From NCBI GenBank assembly GCA_016719885.1, contig JADJYF010000019.1, positions 62,001-126,000 of the forward strand: a stretch of DNA of 64,000 nucleotides, read 5' to 3'. This document shows positions 25,126-33,920 of the stretch, piece after piece (position 1 is the first letter of the stretch; the number at the start of each line of letters is the position of its first letter). The translations under genes and the position numbers were made by a program. The notes beneath the pieces are model-generated. The model saw only the letters and a program-made list of their open reading frames with translations, was not told where the DNA came from and made no database searches. Source of the DNA: Pseudomonadota bacterium. GTDB taxonomy: Bacteria > Pseudomonadota > Gammaproteobacteria > Ga0077536.

Positions 25126-27087
25126 ATGGCGGAAGCGCGTGAGACCAGGAGTGCCTTTGGCATTCCCTTGATAGTCGGTGCCATCGGATTCGGCCTCGCC
25201 GCCGCTCTGATGTCCTTCATCTACCTCAAGTCCGAGAAGGCGGCGCTGCTGGAAAAATATGCCGGCAGCAACCGCAAGGAGATCACCGTGCTGGTGGCCG
25301 CCAAGGACTTGCCCAAAGGCACGGTGGTGCGCCAGGAGGTGCTGTCGCAACGACGCATTCCCCAGGGCTTCGTCGCCAACGATGCGATCGCCGCGGCCGA
25401 TTACGAGAAGTACCTCGGTCGCGTGCTCGAGGCCGATGTCGGCGCCGGCAAGCCGCTGTTGACGAGCTATCTCGACAACCGTTTCCCTGTCGACTTCTCC
25501 GATATCGTGCCCAGCGGCAGGCGCGCCATGACCATCCAGGTCGACGACCTGAACTCGATCGCGGGCTTCCTGCGGCCAGGCAATCACATCGACCTGTTCG
25601 TCAACATCCCGTCGGCGCTGTCGGGTTTCTCGGCCGGCTTCATCTCCGCCAACATGATCGATTCGATCCCTTCGGAACTGCGCAACGCCATTCCGCCGGC
25701 CTTGCTGGACGCCGCGCGCGGCGCCGACACCAGCGACTCGACGGTCAAGGACCTGCTCGCCAACGCGCTGCCCAAGGAATTGATATTGCCGGTGCTGCAG
25801 GACGTGCGGGTGCTGGCCACCGGGCGCGATCCGTACCGCGAAGAACTCGATCAACTGGCCTATCCGCAGCCGCGCGCGCAGCGCACGTTCAACACCGTGA
25901 CCCTGGACTTGAGTCCGCGCGAAGCGGCGCTGGTGACCGCCGCCATCAAGAAGGGCGACATGCTGGCGGTACTGCGCAATCGCAATGACAAGAGCGGCGC
26001 GGATTTCTCCACCGTGTCGGCGCAGGACCTGTTCGGCAACGCCTTCAAGCTGGCCAAGTCCGAAGGCGAGCGTCGCCAGCGCGTGTCGGTGGCGGGTGGC
26101 CTGGACCGCGCCGGCAACCTGGTGGATGCCGCGGGCAAGACCATCATGAACAGCGAGCAGCTGGCCGCCGCGGGCCTCACGGTCAACGCGCAAGGGCAGC
26201 TGGTCGACAAGAACGGCCGCGTGATCGATCCCAAGGACGTGGTGGTGACCGCCGACGGTCGCGTGCTCGAGAAGAGCGCGCTGGCGGCGGCCGGACTCAC
26301 GGTCAACGCCAGCGGACAACTGGTCGACAAGAGCGGCAAGGTGGTGGCCGCCGACGCGGTGGTGACCACCGCCGACGGCAAGGTCATGACCAAGGAGCAA
26401 CTGCAGGCCGCGCGCCTGTCGGTCAACGACGCCGGCGAAGTGGTCGACGCCCAGGGCCGCGTGGTCGACACCGCGCGCATGATCACGACCAAGGACGGCA
26501 AGGTGTTGACCACCGAGCAACTGGCCGCTGCCGGCCTGTCGGTCAATGACAAGGGCGAAATAGTCGACGCCAGTGGCAAGGTCGTCGACCCGGCCACGCT
26601 GGTGGTGTCGGGCAACGGCCAGATCCTGAGCCACGAGCAGCTCGCCGCCGCCGGTCTCAAGGTCAACGAGAAAGGCGAGGTGGTGGACGCCAGCGGCAAG
26701 GTGGTTGATGCCGCCACGCTGGTGACCGACGCCAACGGCAAGGTCATCGACGGCAAGACCCTCGCCGCGGCCGGCCTCAAGGTCAACGAAGCGGGCCAGG
26801 TGGTGGACAAGGACGGCCAGGTGGTGGCGCCCGCCGATCTCATCGCGACCAAGGACGGCGGCCTGGTCAGCCAGGCGCAGCTGGCCGCCGCCGGGCTCAA
26901 GGTCAACGACAAGGGTGAAGTGGTGGACAGCAAGGGCCGCGTGTTGAACCGCAAGGAGCTGGCGGCGGTGGCGGCGGCCACGCCGATTGCCGGCCAGGCT
27001 GCCGGTGGCCGTGCCGTCGGCTACATCATCGGCGGTTCGCCGAGCGCCGGCGTGGCCAAGAGCACCACGCTCAAGGTCACCGACTGA
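25126..27087 (+). CDS. cpaB: CpaB/RcpC-type pilus protein with long repeat extension
   Basis: A 653-residue membrane-anchored periplasmic protein; ordinary CpaB is roughly 250-330 residues. Residues 1-32 hold the membrane helix (IPLIVGAIGFGLAAALMSF), 52-120 an SAF/beta-clip domain (ITVLVAAKDLPKGTVV; GKPLLTSYL), and about 130-320 the RcpC/CpaB domain (GRRAMTIQVDDLNSIAGFL, PGNHIDLFV, TFNTVTLDLSPREAALV). From about residue 326 a run of 40-residue repeats follows to about 615, then a short Gly-rich tail. The core places it with the CpaC secretin as periplasmic scaffold. The extension might span the periplasm or bind peptidoglycan; that is inference. Confidence 0.92.
   Translation: MAEARETRSAFGIPLIVGAIGFGLAAALMSFIYLKSEKAALLEKYAGSNRKEITVLVAAKDLPKGTVVRQEVLSQRRIPQGFVANDAIAAADYEKYLGRVLEADVGAGKPLLTSYLDNRFPVDFSDIVPSGRRAMTIQVDDLNSIAGFLRPGNHIDLFVNIPSALSGFSAGFISANMIDSIPSELRNAIPPALLDAARGADTSDSTVKDLLANALPKELILPVLQDVRVLATGRDPYREELDQLAYPQPRAQRTFNTVTLDLSPREAALVTAAIKKGDMLAVLRNRNDKSGADFSTVSAQDLFGNAFKLAKSEGERRQRVSVAGGLDRAGNLVDAAGKTIMNSEQLAAAGLTVNAQGQLVDKNGRVIDPKDVVVTADGRVLEKSALAAAGLTVNASGQLVDKSGKVVAADAVVTTADGKVMTKEQLQAARLSVNDAGEVVDAQGRVVDTARMITTKDGKVLTTEQLAAAGLSVNDKGEIVDASGKVVDPATLVVSGNGQILSHEQLAAAGLKVNEKGEVVDASGKVVDAATLVTDANGKVIDGKTLAAAGLKVNEAGQVVDKDGQVVAPADLIATKDGGLVSQAQLAAAGLKVNDKGEVVDSKGRVLNRKELAAVAAATPIAGQAAGGRAVGYIIGGSPSAGVAKSTTLKVTD
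26101..26970 (+). repeat. 120-bp tandem repeats within cpaB
   Basis: Six complete in-frame units of exactly 40 codons (residues 355-594, nt 26188-26907), with partial units on both sides. Each unit reads about G.VVD..GKVVD...L and then DGKVL..EQLAAAGL.VN; the AAAG landmark recurs at residues 347, 387, 427 (AAR variant), 467, 507, 547 and 587. The units have diverged, so the array is old enough to have accumulated substitutions. It is not CRISPR: the units are coding and contiguous. Confidence 0.93.
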
Positions 27088-27090
27088 GCC

Positions 27091-27441
27091 ATGGGCAGGG
27101 CGCGTCACGCGGCTTGGACGGGCATGGCGGCCGCATGGCTGCTGCTCGTCGCCGGCGATGCGAGCGCCGCGGGCAAGGTCATCGAAGCCCACGGCGGCTC
27201 GCGCCAGGGCACGGTCTACGAGGCCACGCCGCAGCCCTATGCGCCACCGACGGCGACGGCGACGGCGGCCGCGCCGGGCGCGACGCCGGCGCGCAGCGAA
27301 GGCGCGAGCGCGGCGCCATCGGTGAGTGACGGCAGCGGTGGCAGCGCGCCGCGTGAAGCGGGCGCCGGCGTCGAGATCATTTCCGGCGGCGGCAGCTCGG
27401 CCGGTGCCGCGCGGGTCGGGCGCATGCCGGTCCTGCAATGA
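27091..27441 (+). CDS. small secreted Ala/Pro/Gly-rich protein of the Tad locus
   Basis: A 116-residue protein with a signal peptide (GMAAAWLLLVAGDASA, cleavage near residue 27) and a low-complexity mature chain rich in Ala, Pro, Ser and Gly. It begins 3 nt after the cpaB stop and ends 31 nt before cpaC. A disordered periplasmic or surface linker is plausible. No family was recognised. The reading frame is supported by position, signal peptide and the tight spacing rather than by similarity. Confidence 0.6.
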   Translation: MGRARHAAWTGMAAAWLLLVAGDASAAGKVIEAHGGSRQGTVYEATPQPYAPPTATATAAAPGATPARSEGASAAPSVSDGSGGSAPREAGAGVEIISGGGSSAGAARVGRMPVLQ

Positions 27442-27472
27442 ACAACAAAGACGAAATCACGGGGCAGGGAAC

Positions 27473-29005
27473 ATGACGATGGGGTCACAGGTTGCACGAC
27501 GACTTAAGGGACGCGCGGCGCGTGGCTGGCGCTGTTTGAGCGCGGTGGCGCTCGCGCTGTGCATGACACAGGCCTTCGCCATCAACCTCAAGGTCGGCGA
27601 GCTCAAGATCATGAACCCGGGCGACATCGATCGCGTTGCGGTAGGCAATGCCAACGTCATCAGTACCTCGCTGCTGAAGAACGGCCAGCTGCTGGTGTTC
27701 GGCGAGGCGCCCGGCCTCACCACCCTGCACCTGTGGCTGAAGAACGGCCAGGAAAGCCAGGTCGAGTTCACGGTCGACAAGTCCGACTACTCGGCCGCCG
27801 TCAACAGCGGCGTGCTGCAGCAGAAGCTCGCGGCGGTGAAGAAGCTGGTGATGGACATTCCCGGCCTCGAGGCCGCGGTGGTCGGTGACAAGATCGTGCT
27901 GTCCGGGCAATACGACGGGCGCTACGCGCCGCAGGTCGCGGCCGTCAAGGCGGCCTACCCGGAAGCGCTCGATCTTTCCATTTCCACCAAGCTCGCCGAG
28001 GTCAAGCAGCTGGTGGCGGACATCAAGGGCATCGACGTGCGCCTGGTCGGCAGCCGCATCGTGTTGTCCGGCACCATCGACGACGGTTACGAAGCGACCA
28101 TCAACACCATCATGGGCGCCTATCCCGATGTCATGGATCTCACCCGCAAGGAAGAGGTCGAACTGCCCGACGACAAGATGGTGCTGGTCAACATCAAGAT
28201 CACCGAGTTCAACAAGAGCGCGTCCGACAGTCTCGGCATCAACTGGAGCAACAACTTCGCCGGCCCGGCCGCCGCCATAGCCTCGGAAACCACCTTCGGC
28301 GGCTCCCGCGACCAGGGCGTCTCGGTGATCGGCGGCAGCAATGCGCCCGGACCGCTGGCGTCGGTCGATCCCGCCGCCGACACCTCGTTCGGCTATTTCG
28401 GCATCGCGACCGAAATCACCTCGCGTATCAATCTCGCCATCAACACCGGCAACGCCATGATTCTTGCCGAGCCGCGCCTGGTGGCGCGCAGCGGCGGTGA
28501 AGCGAAGTTCCTCGCCGGTGGCGAAGTGCCGATTGAGATCGTCACGCCGACCAGCGCCTCCATCGAGTTCAAGCAGTTCGGTATCCTGCTCAACATCAAG
28601 CCCACCATCGACCGCAACGACAACATCCGCGCGCATGTCGAAACCGAGATCAGCGCGGTCGACAAATCGGTCGCGGTCGGCAACACGCCGGGCTTCCTGA
28701 CCCGCCGCACCGACGCCGACATCCTGCTGCACTCCGGCGAGACGCTGGTGATGTCGGGGCTGGTCGACCGCGAGCTGGGCCGCGATCTGACCGGCCTGAA
28801 GGGCCTCTCGTCGTTGCCCATCCTCGGTCACCTGTTCCGCTCGCGCGATTTCCGCGACAAGAAGACCGACCTCGTGATTTTCGTCACGCCGCAGGTCTAC
28901 GACGCCGAGCACAAGCAGAACATCGACGCGGTGGCGGCCGAGAAGGCCCGCGAGGACACCTTCCTCGAATCCATGCGCACCGCAACGTTCAAACTGGTGG
29001 AGTGA
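27473..29005 (+). CDS. cpaC: CpaC/RcpA secretin
   Basis: A 510-residue outer-membrane secretin forming the channel for the Tad pilus. After a signal peptide (VALALCMTQAFA, about residue 36) comes the N-terminal pilus domain (VGELKIMNPGDIDRVAVGNA). Two successive BON-like modules follow (VVGDKIVLSGQYDG and LVGSRIVLSGTIDDG). The secretin core spans about 300-495: LAEPRLVARSGGEAKFLAGG, SLPILGHLFRS and LVIFVTPQVYD. Two BON-like copies is more than the single copy usual for the family, as judged by eye. GGGGCAGGGA lies upstream of the ATG. Confidence 0.94.
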   Translation: MTMGSQVARRLKGRAARGWRCLSAVALALCMTQAFAINLKVGELKIMNPGDIDRVAVGNANVISTSLLKNGQLLVFGEAPGLTTLHLWLKNGQESQVEFTVDKSDYSAAVNSGVLQQKLAAVKKLVMDIPGLEAAVVGDKIVLSGQYDGRYAPQVAAVKAAYPEALDLSISTKLAEVKQLVADIKGIDVRLVGSRIVLSGTIDDGYEATINTIMGAYPDVMDLTRKEEVELPDDKMVLVNIKITEFNKSASDSLGINWSNNFAGPAAAIASETTFGGSRDQGVSVIGGSNAPGPLASVDPAADTSFGYFGIATEITSRINLAINTGNAMILAEPRLVARSGGEAKFLAGGEVPIEIVTPTSASIEFKQFGILLNIKPTIDRNDNIRAHVETEISAVDKSVAVGNTPGFLTRRTDADILLHSGETLVMSGLVDRELGRDLTGLKGLSSLPILGHLFRSRDFRDKKTDLVIFVTPQVYDAEHKQNIDAVAAEKAREDTFLESMRTATFKLVE

Positions 29006-29021
29006 GCGCGAGCAGCCGAAG

Positions 29022-30746
29022 ATGTTCAACGTCGTCATCAAGAATGGCAAAGGCGAGACCCTCGATACCATCGAGTGTCCAGTCGATGTGTGCTCCATCG
29101 GCAAGGCGCGCAGCAATCTCGTGCAGCTGCGCGGCTGGCGGGTCGCACCCCAACACGCCGAGATCCACCGTACTTCCGAAGGACTGTTCCTGGAGCGCGT
29201 CTCGCAGAAAGCGAGCGTCGAGGTCAACGGCAATGCGGTCGATCACTACGGACCCTTGCGCACTTCCGATCAGATCTACATCGCGGGCTACTACCTGCAG
29301 GTCGGCGAACTGGCCCGGCGCGCGAGCGCCGACACCCGCGAAGCGCTCAGTCGCACCAGCACGGTACGGGACGACGATGACGACGACGAGGACCATCTCA
29401 AGACCGTGATCGGCGTGCCGCGCCACGCGGTGCTGGAAGAGTCGGAGGCACTGTCCAAGACCTTGCTCGAGCTGCGCCACAAGGACAAGTTCAAGTGGCG
29501 TAACCGCGTGCACGAGGAACTGCTGGCGGCGATGGACCTGCGTCGCACCGACATCAGCTCCATGAGTGAGGAGGACCTGCGCAAGCACGTCAAGGGCCTC
29601 ATCAAGGAGATCATCAACGGTCTTGGCGGCAAGTTGCCGGCCGATGTCGATCACGAGCGCCTGGCCAAGGAGGTGCTGGACGAAGCGGTGGGCCTGGGGC
29701 CGCTGGAAGACCTGCTGGCCGACGAGACCGTCACCGAGATCATGGTCAACAAGTACGATGACATCTACATCGAGCGCGCCGGCCGCCTGACCAAGTCGGA
29801 AGTGACCTTTTCCAGCGATGACGCGGTGATGTCGGCCATCGAACGCATCGTCTCACCGCTCGGCCGGCGTATCGACGAGAGTTCGCCCATGGTCGACGCG
29901 CGCCTCAAGGACGGCTCGCGCGTCAACGCCATCATTCCTCCGTTGGCGCTGCGCGGGCCGTGCGTCACGATCCGAAAGTTCTCCAAGAAGAAATTGACGG
30001 CCGACGACCTGATCGGCTTCGGCGCCATCAGCCAGCCGATGATCGACTTCCTCAAGATCGCGGTCGCGCAGCGGCGCAACATCGTGATCTCGGGCGGCAC
30101 CGGTTCCGGCAAGACCACGCTGCTCAACATGCTGTCGAGCTTCATCCCGCCCGACGAGCGCATCGTGACGGTGGAAGACGCCGCGGAACTCAAACTCGAC
30201 CAGCCGCACCTGGTGTCGCTGGAAGCGCGCCCGCCGAACCTCGAAGGCAAGGGCGCGGTGACGATCCGCGACCTGGTCAAGAACTGTCTGCGCATGCGCC
30301 CCGATCGCATCGTGGTCGGCGAATGCCGCGGCGGTGAGGCGCTGGACATGCTGCAGGCCATGAACACCGGCCATGACGGCTCACTCACCACCGCCCACGC
30401 CAACACGCCGCGCGACCTCGTGTCGCGCCTGGAAGTGATGGTGATGATGTCGGGCATGGACCTGCCGATCCAGGCCATTCGCGAGCAGGTGGCGTCGGCG
30501 GTGGACCTGGTCGTGCAGCAGACGCGCTTTCCCGACGGCTCGCGCCGCGTGGTCAACATTTCGGAGGTGACCGGCGTTGAAGGCGGCACGGTGCAGATGC
30601 AGGACATCTTCGTGTTCAGCCAGACCGGCTTCAACGATCGCGGCCGCGTGGTCGGCGAGTTCAAGGCCACCGGTCGCGTGCCGGAGTTCTACGAGGAACT
30701 GCGCAGCCGCGGCGTGAAGGTCGACATGAGCATTTTCGGGCGCTGA
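29022..30746 (+). CDS. cpaF: CpaF/TadA pilus ATPase with N-terminal FHA domain
   Basis: A 574-residue secretion ATPase that powers Tad pilus extension and retraction. The first about 95 residues form an FHA-type phosphothreonine-binding domain (CSIGKARSNLVQLRG, HAEIHRTSEG, ASVEVNGNAV). A linker with DDDDDDED follows, then the helical CpaF N-domain and the ATPase: Walker A GGTGSGKTT at about residue 358, the Asp/Glu box, LRMRPDRIVVGECRGGEALD (Walker B) and TGHDGSLTTAHANTP. An FHA domain here suggests regulation by Ser/Thr phosphorylation or docking in place of the separate TadZ localiser, which was not found. Confidence 0.94.
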   Translation: MFNVVIKNGKGETLDTIECPVDVCSIGKARSNLVQLRGWRVAPQHAEIHRTSEGLFLERVSQKASVEVNGNAVDHYGPLRTSDQIYIAGYYLQVGELARRASADTREALSRTSTVRDDDDDDEDHLKTVIGVPRHAVLEESEALSKTLLELRHKDKFKWRNRVHEELLAAMDLRRTDISSMSEEDLRKHVKGLIKEIINGLGGKLPADVDHERLAKEVLDEAVGLGPLEDLLADETVTEIMVNKYDDIYIERAGRLTKSEVTFSSDDAVMSAIERIVSPLGRRIDESSPMVDARLKDGSRVNAIIPPLALRGPCVTIRKFSKKKLTADDLIGFGAISQPMIDFLKIAVAQRRNIVISGGTGSGKTTLLNMLSSFIPPDERIVTVEDAAELKLDQPHLVSLEARPPNLEGKGAVTIRDLVKNCLRMRPDRIVVGECRGGEALDMLQAMNTGHDGSLTTAHANTPRDLVSRLEVMVMMSGMDLPIQAIREQVASAVDLVVQQTRFPDGSRRVVNISEVTGVEGGTVQMQDIFVFSQTGFNDRGRVVGEFKATGRVPEFYEELRSRGVKVDMSIFGR

Positions 30747-30749
30747 GCG

Positions 30750-31628
30750 GTGGGCTTTCTGTACGGAATCTTGGGCGAGCTGGCGTTTCCGGTCGCCATC
30801 GCGCTGGTGTTCCTGTCGGCCACCTGCGCGTGGTTGCTGTTCATCAGCCGTGCGCAGGCCAAGCTCGCCAGCTACCGCGAGGACTTCACCAACCAGGCGA
30901 GCAGTAACATGGCGGACATGTTCATGTTCGTCGATCCGCAGCGCCTGTTCCGCATCAATCTCATCGCGTTGGTGGTGGCGCCGCTCTTCACCTGGATACT
31001 GCTGCGCGACCCGGTCACCAGCATCGGCATGTTCGTGTTGATCCTGGTGCTGCCGACCTACGTCTACCGCTCGATGCGCGCCAAGCGCCTGGCGCGCGTC
31101 GAACAGCAACTGCCCGACGCCCTGACCATGGTGTCGGGCGCGCTGCGCGCCGGCGCGAGTCTTTCCATCGCGCTCGACAACCTCGTCGCCGAACAGCCGG
31201 CGCCCATCAGCCAGGAGTTCGAGATCCTGACGCGTGAGCAGCGCATCGGCGTCGATTTCGACGTATCGCTGGCCAACATGGAGAAGCGCATTCCGCTGCA
31301 GGACTTTCGCATGCTGACCACCGCGCTGCGCATCAACCGTGAAGTGGGTGGCAACCTTGCCGAGACCGTCGAATCGCTGGCCGACACCCTGCGGCGCAAG
31401 TCGACCATGGAAGGCAAGATCCGCAGCCTGACCGCGCAGGGCAAGCTGCAGGGCATCGTCATGACCGGTCTGCCTGTGCTGCTCGGCGTGCTGCTCAATT
31501 TTCTCGAACCGGAGGCGATGGCCAAGCTGTGGACCACCGGCGTCGGCTGGATCGTGCTGACGGTCATCATCGTCATGGAACTCATGGGCTACGCCATGAT
31601 CAAGAAAATCACCTCGATCGATGTATGA
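30750..31628 (+). CDS. tadB: TadB inner-membrane platform protein
   Basis: A 292-residue membrane protein of the T2SSF superfamily. It has hydrophobic helices at the N-terminus (LAFPVAIALVFLSATCAWLL), around residues 65-100 (LIALVVAPLFTWILL) and two at the C-terminus. The cytoplasmic domain contains LPDALTMVSGALRAGASLSI, the TadB hallmark, and REVGGNLAETVESLA. It uses GTG at 30750, 3 nt after cpaF. It interacts with the CpaF ATPase and TadC. Confidence 0.93.
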   Translation: MGFLYGILGELAFPVAIALVFLSATCAWLLFISRAQAKLASYREDFTNQASSNMADMFMFVDPQRLFRINLIALVVAPLFTWILLRDPVTSIGMFVLILVLPTYVYRSMRAKRLARVEQQLPDALTMVSGALRAGASLSIALDNLVAEQPAPISQEFEILTREQRIGVDFDVSLANMEKRIPLQDFRMLTTALRINREVGGNLAETVESLADTLRRKSTMEGKIRSLTAQGKLQGIVMTGLPVLLGVLLNFLEPEAMAKLWTTGVGWIVLTVIIVMELMGYAMIKKITSIDV

Positions 31629-31640
31629 GGACCGCCCGCC

Positions 31641-32531
31641 ATGGATAAGCTGAGCGGCCCGATGCCGTGGCTGATCTCCATCGCCTGGGGGCTCTCGGCG
31701 ATGTCCTTCCTGTTGTTCATCCTGTGGCTGAACGCGCAGATGGAAGAGGAAGACCGTGCCTACATGGATCCGCTGCCGCCGCTGCTGAAAGTGATCTGGC
31801 CGTTCATCCAGGTCATCGCCAACTTCATCTGCGTGTTCCTGCCCTACGACTACATGGAAATGGTCGAGAAGCGCCTGCAGCGCACCGGCGTGTCCTACCT
31901 GCTGACCGCCGACCAGTACGTGGCCCTGCAGATCTTCATGGCGCTGATCATGCCGCCGGTGGTGTGGATGTGCCTCGCGGTCATGCACAAATCGTTTCCG
32001 CTCGCGATCATCGTCGCGCCGCTGCTTGGCTTCCTGTTTCCCAACGTGTGGCTGTCGGATACGCGCAAGCGGCGCGAACTCGGCGTGATCCGTTCCATGC
32101 CCGTCTATCTCGATTTCATCACCATGTGCGTGGAGGCGGGCCTGAACCTTTCCGGCGCGCTCGGCCAGGCGATGGAGAAGGCGCCGCCCGGGCCGTTGCG
32201 CAACGAGTTCGCGGTGGTCTTGCGCGACCTGCGCTCGGGGCTGACGCGCGCCGACGCGCTACGGCGCATGGCCGATCGGCTCGACATTACCGAGGTCACG
32301 AGCTTCGTCAGCGCCGTGATCCAGGCCGAACGCATGGGCGCGAGCCTCGCCATGGTGCTGCGTGTGCAGGCCGAGCAGCGCCGCAACGAGCGCTTTCAAC
32401 GTGCCGAGAAACTCGCCATGGAAGCGCCCATCAAGCTGGTCGGTCCGCTCATCATTTTCATTTTCCCGGTGACCTTCATCGTGCTCGCATTTCCCATCGT
32501 GATGAAATTCATGGCCCAGGGGGGCATGTGA
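31641..32531 (+). CDS. tadC: TadC inner-membrane platform protein
   Basis: A 296-residue T2SSF-type membrane protein, the TadB partner. Key blocks: a membrane segment near residues 10-30, VYLDFITMCVEAGLNLSGAL in the soluble part, AVIQAERMGASLAMVLRVQA, and closing helices LVGPLIIFIFPVTFIVLAFP. The start follows GAGGACC. Its stop overlaps the tadD GTG start (GTGA), giving translational coupling. Confidence 0.93.
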   Translation: MDKLSGPMPWLISIAWGLSAMSFLLFILWLNAQMEEEDRAYMDPLPPLLKVIWPFIQVIANFICVFLPYDYMEMVEKRLQRTGVSYLLTADQYVALQIFMALIMPPVVWMCLAVMHKSFPLAIIVAPLLGFLFPNVWLSDTRKRRELGVIRSMPVYLDFITMCVEAGLNLSGALGQAMEKAPPGPLRNEFAVVLRDLRSGLTRADALRRMADRLDITEVTSFVSAVIQAERMGASLAMVLRVQAEQRRNERFQRAEKLAMEAPIKLVGPLIIFIFPVTFIVLAFPIVMKFMAQGGM

Positions 32532-33085
32532 CGAGGCTCTTTCGGGTGCTGCTGCTGGCGGCCAGCGTGGGATTGGCGGCTTGCAGTTCGACGCCGCACA
32601 AGTTCGGCGGGCGCAGCGCCGACGACGTCAAGGCCACCGCCGCGCGCGCCGAGCAGAGTTATGCCAACAGCGAATGGGCGGCGGCGGCCGATGCCTATGG
32701 CGTGCTGGTGGAAGAGATGCCGCAGGACACCCACCTGTGGTTCCGCTATGCCAACGCACTGGCGCGCTCCGACCAGCCCGACAAGGCCGTGACCGCCTAC
32801 CGCGAAGTGCTGGTGCGCGACGCGCATTACTCCAAGGCCTGGTTCAACATGGGTATCGTGCAGCTGCGCCAGGCGGCCAACAGTTTTTCGCGCATGGGCA
32901 GCAACATCAGCGCTGATGACCCGCTGCGCGCCCAGGGCGAGCAAGTCTATGCCGGCATCACGCGCCTGCTCGGCGACGATGGCAACGTCAAACCGGCGGG
33001 CGCCATGGGCAAGGCCAAGCCGGGCCCGGTCGCGCCTTCGTCGCCGCCCGCCAGCGACCACGATGCCGGCGGCGCGAGCCACTGA
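32528..33085 (+). CDS. tadD: TadD-like TPR lipoprotein
   Basis: A 185-residue outer-membrane lipoprotein of pilotin type. The leader LFRVLLLAASVGLAAC ends in a lipobox (LAAC, acylated Cys at residue 19). Tetratricopeptide repeats follow (AEQSYANSEWAAAADAYGVL; LWFRYANALARSDQPDKAV; HYSKAWFNMGIVQLRQA). TadD supports secretin assembly. The C-terminal 40 residues are low-complexity Pro/Ala. GTG start, coupled to tadC. Confidence 0.88.
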   Translation: MTRLFRVLLLAASVGLAACSSTPHKFGGRSADDVKATAARAEQSYANSEWAAAADAYGVLVEEMPQDTHLWFRYANALARSDQPDKAVTAYREVLVRDAHYSKAWFNMGIVQLRQAANSFSRMGSNISADDPLRAQGEQVYAGITRLLGDDGNVKPAGAMGKAKPGPVAPSSPPASDHDAGGASH

Positions 33086-33092
33086 CACACGC

Positions 33093-33911
33093 ATGACCGC
33101 CGCGTTCGCACGCGGCGCGGTGCGCGGCCAGGCGATGGTCGAGTTCGTGGTGATCGCGTCGGTGCTGCTGCTGTTGATCATGGGCACCATCCAGTTCGCC
33201 ATGATCTACCAGGCCAAGATCACGCTGAACTATGCCGCCTTCGAGACCGCGCGCGCCGGCTCGGTGAACAATGCGCGCATGTGGGCCATGGAACTCGCGT
33301 TCGCGCGCGCCATGGCGCCGCTCTATACCACGCCCTATGTGAAAGAGAGCGGCGGCACCTGCAGGAGCGAGTTCGAACTCGGACGTTTCGAGGGCGCCAA
33401 CGTCGCGCTCGAACTCAGCAACGTCAAATGCGCGCGCGAGCACGTGCGCGACATGCTGGCCGAGGGCAATGCGCGCATCCTGCTGGTCAATCCCGGCCCG
33501 GATTCCTTCGACGGCGACAATGCCGTCACCGAGCATGGCCGCACCTTCATTCCCAACGACAACCTCATGTACCGCAGCGCCTTTCCCGACGCGCTGTCGG
33601 GGCAGTCGGTGCAGGACGCCAACCTCATCAAGGTGCACATCGGCTATTGCTTCGAACTGCTGGTGCCCTTGGTCGACAGGCTCATCAATCGCATGGTGGC
33701 GACCGCACCCAGCGCCCTCGAGCCCGAGAACTTCGGTCCGGCGGCGGCCGGCAGCTTCGCCGCTGCCTGTACCGCCGCGCATGAGCCGGAACGCTACGGC
33801 GTGCCGATCTACGCGCAGGCCGTGATGCGCATGCAATCGGAGCCGGTGCGCGACGCATTCTGCTCCGGCCAGTGCAGCGAGGAAAGCGGCTGGCCGCGCG
33901 ACAAGTTCTGA
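33093..33911 (+). CDS. TadE-like pseudopilin, last gene of the Tad locus
   Basis: A 272-residue protein with VRGQAMVEFVVIASVLLLLI at the N-terminus (cleavage G-Q, Glu at +5) and ITLNYAAFETARAGSV, a strong TadE signature. The exported part has six Cys (GTCRSE, VKCARE, GYCFEL, AACTAA, FCSGQCSEE), consistent with disulfides in the periplasm. It starts 7 nt after tadD. A REP palindrome of family 2 begins 9 nt after its stop and may serve as terminator. Confidence 0.85.
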   Translation: MTAAFARGAVRGQAMVEFVVIASVLLLLIMGTIQFAMIYQAKITLNYAAFETARAGSVNNARMWAMELAFARAMAPLYTTPYVKESGGTCRSEFELGRFEGANVALELSNVKCAREHVRDMLAEGNARILLVNPGPDSFDGDNAVTEHGRTFIPNDNLMYRSAFPDALSGQSVQDANLIKVHIGYCFELLVPLVDRLINRMVATAPSALEPENFGPAAAGSFAAACTAAHEPERYGVPIYAQAVMRMQSEPVRDAFCSGQCSEESGWPRDKF

Positions 33912-33920
33912 GGATATCGA

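Noticed and set aside
26188..26907. Regularly spaced direct repeats as a CRISPR array
   Set aside because: Units are 120 bp, contiguous, in frame and diverged; there are no spacers and no cas genes.
24970..27438. An 822-codon open frame antisense to cpaB
   Set aside because: It mirrors the repeat region and the codon bias of cpaB, has no domain similarity, and its product is a His/Arg/Gly-rich string typical of antisense frames in GC-rich DNA.
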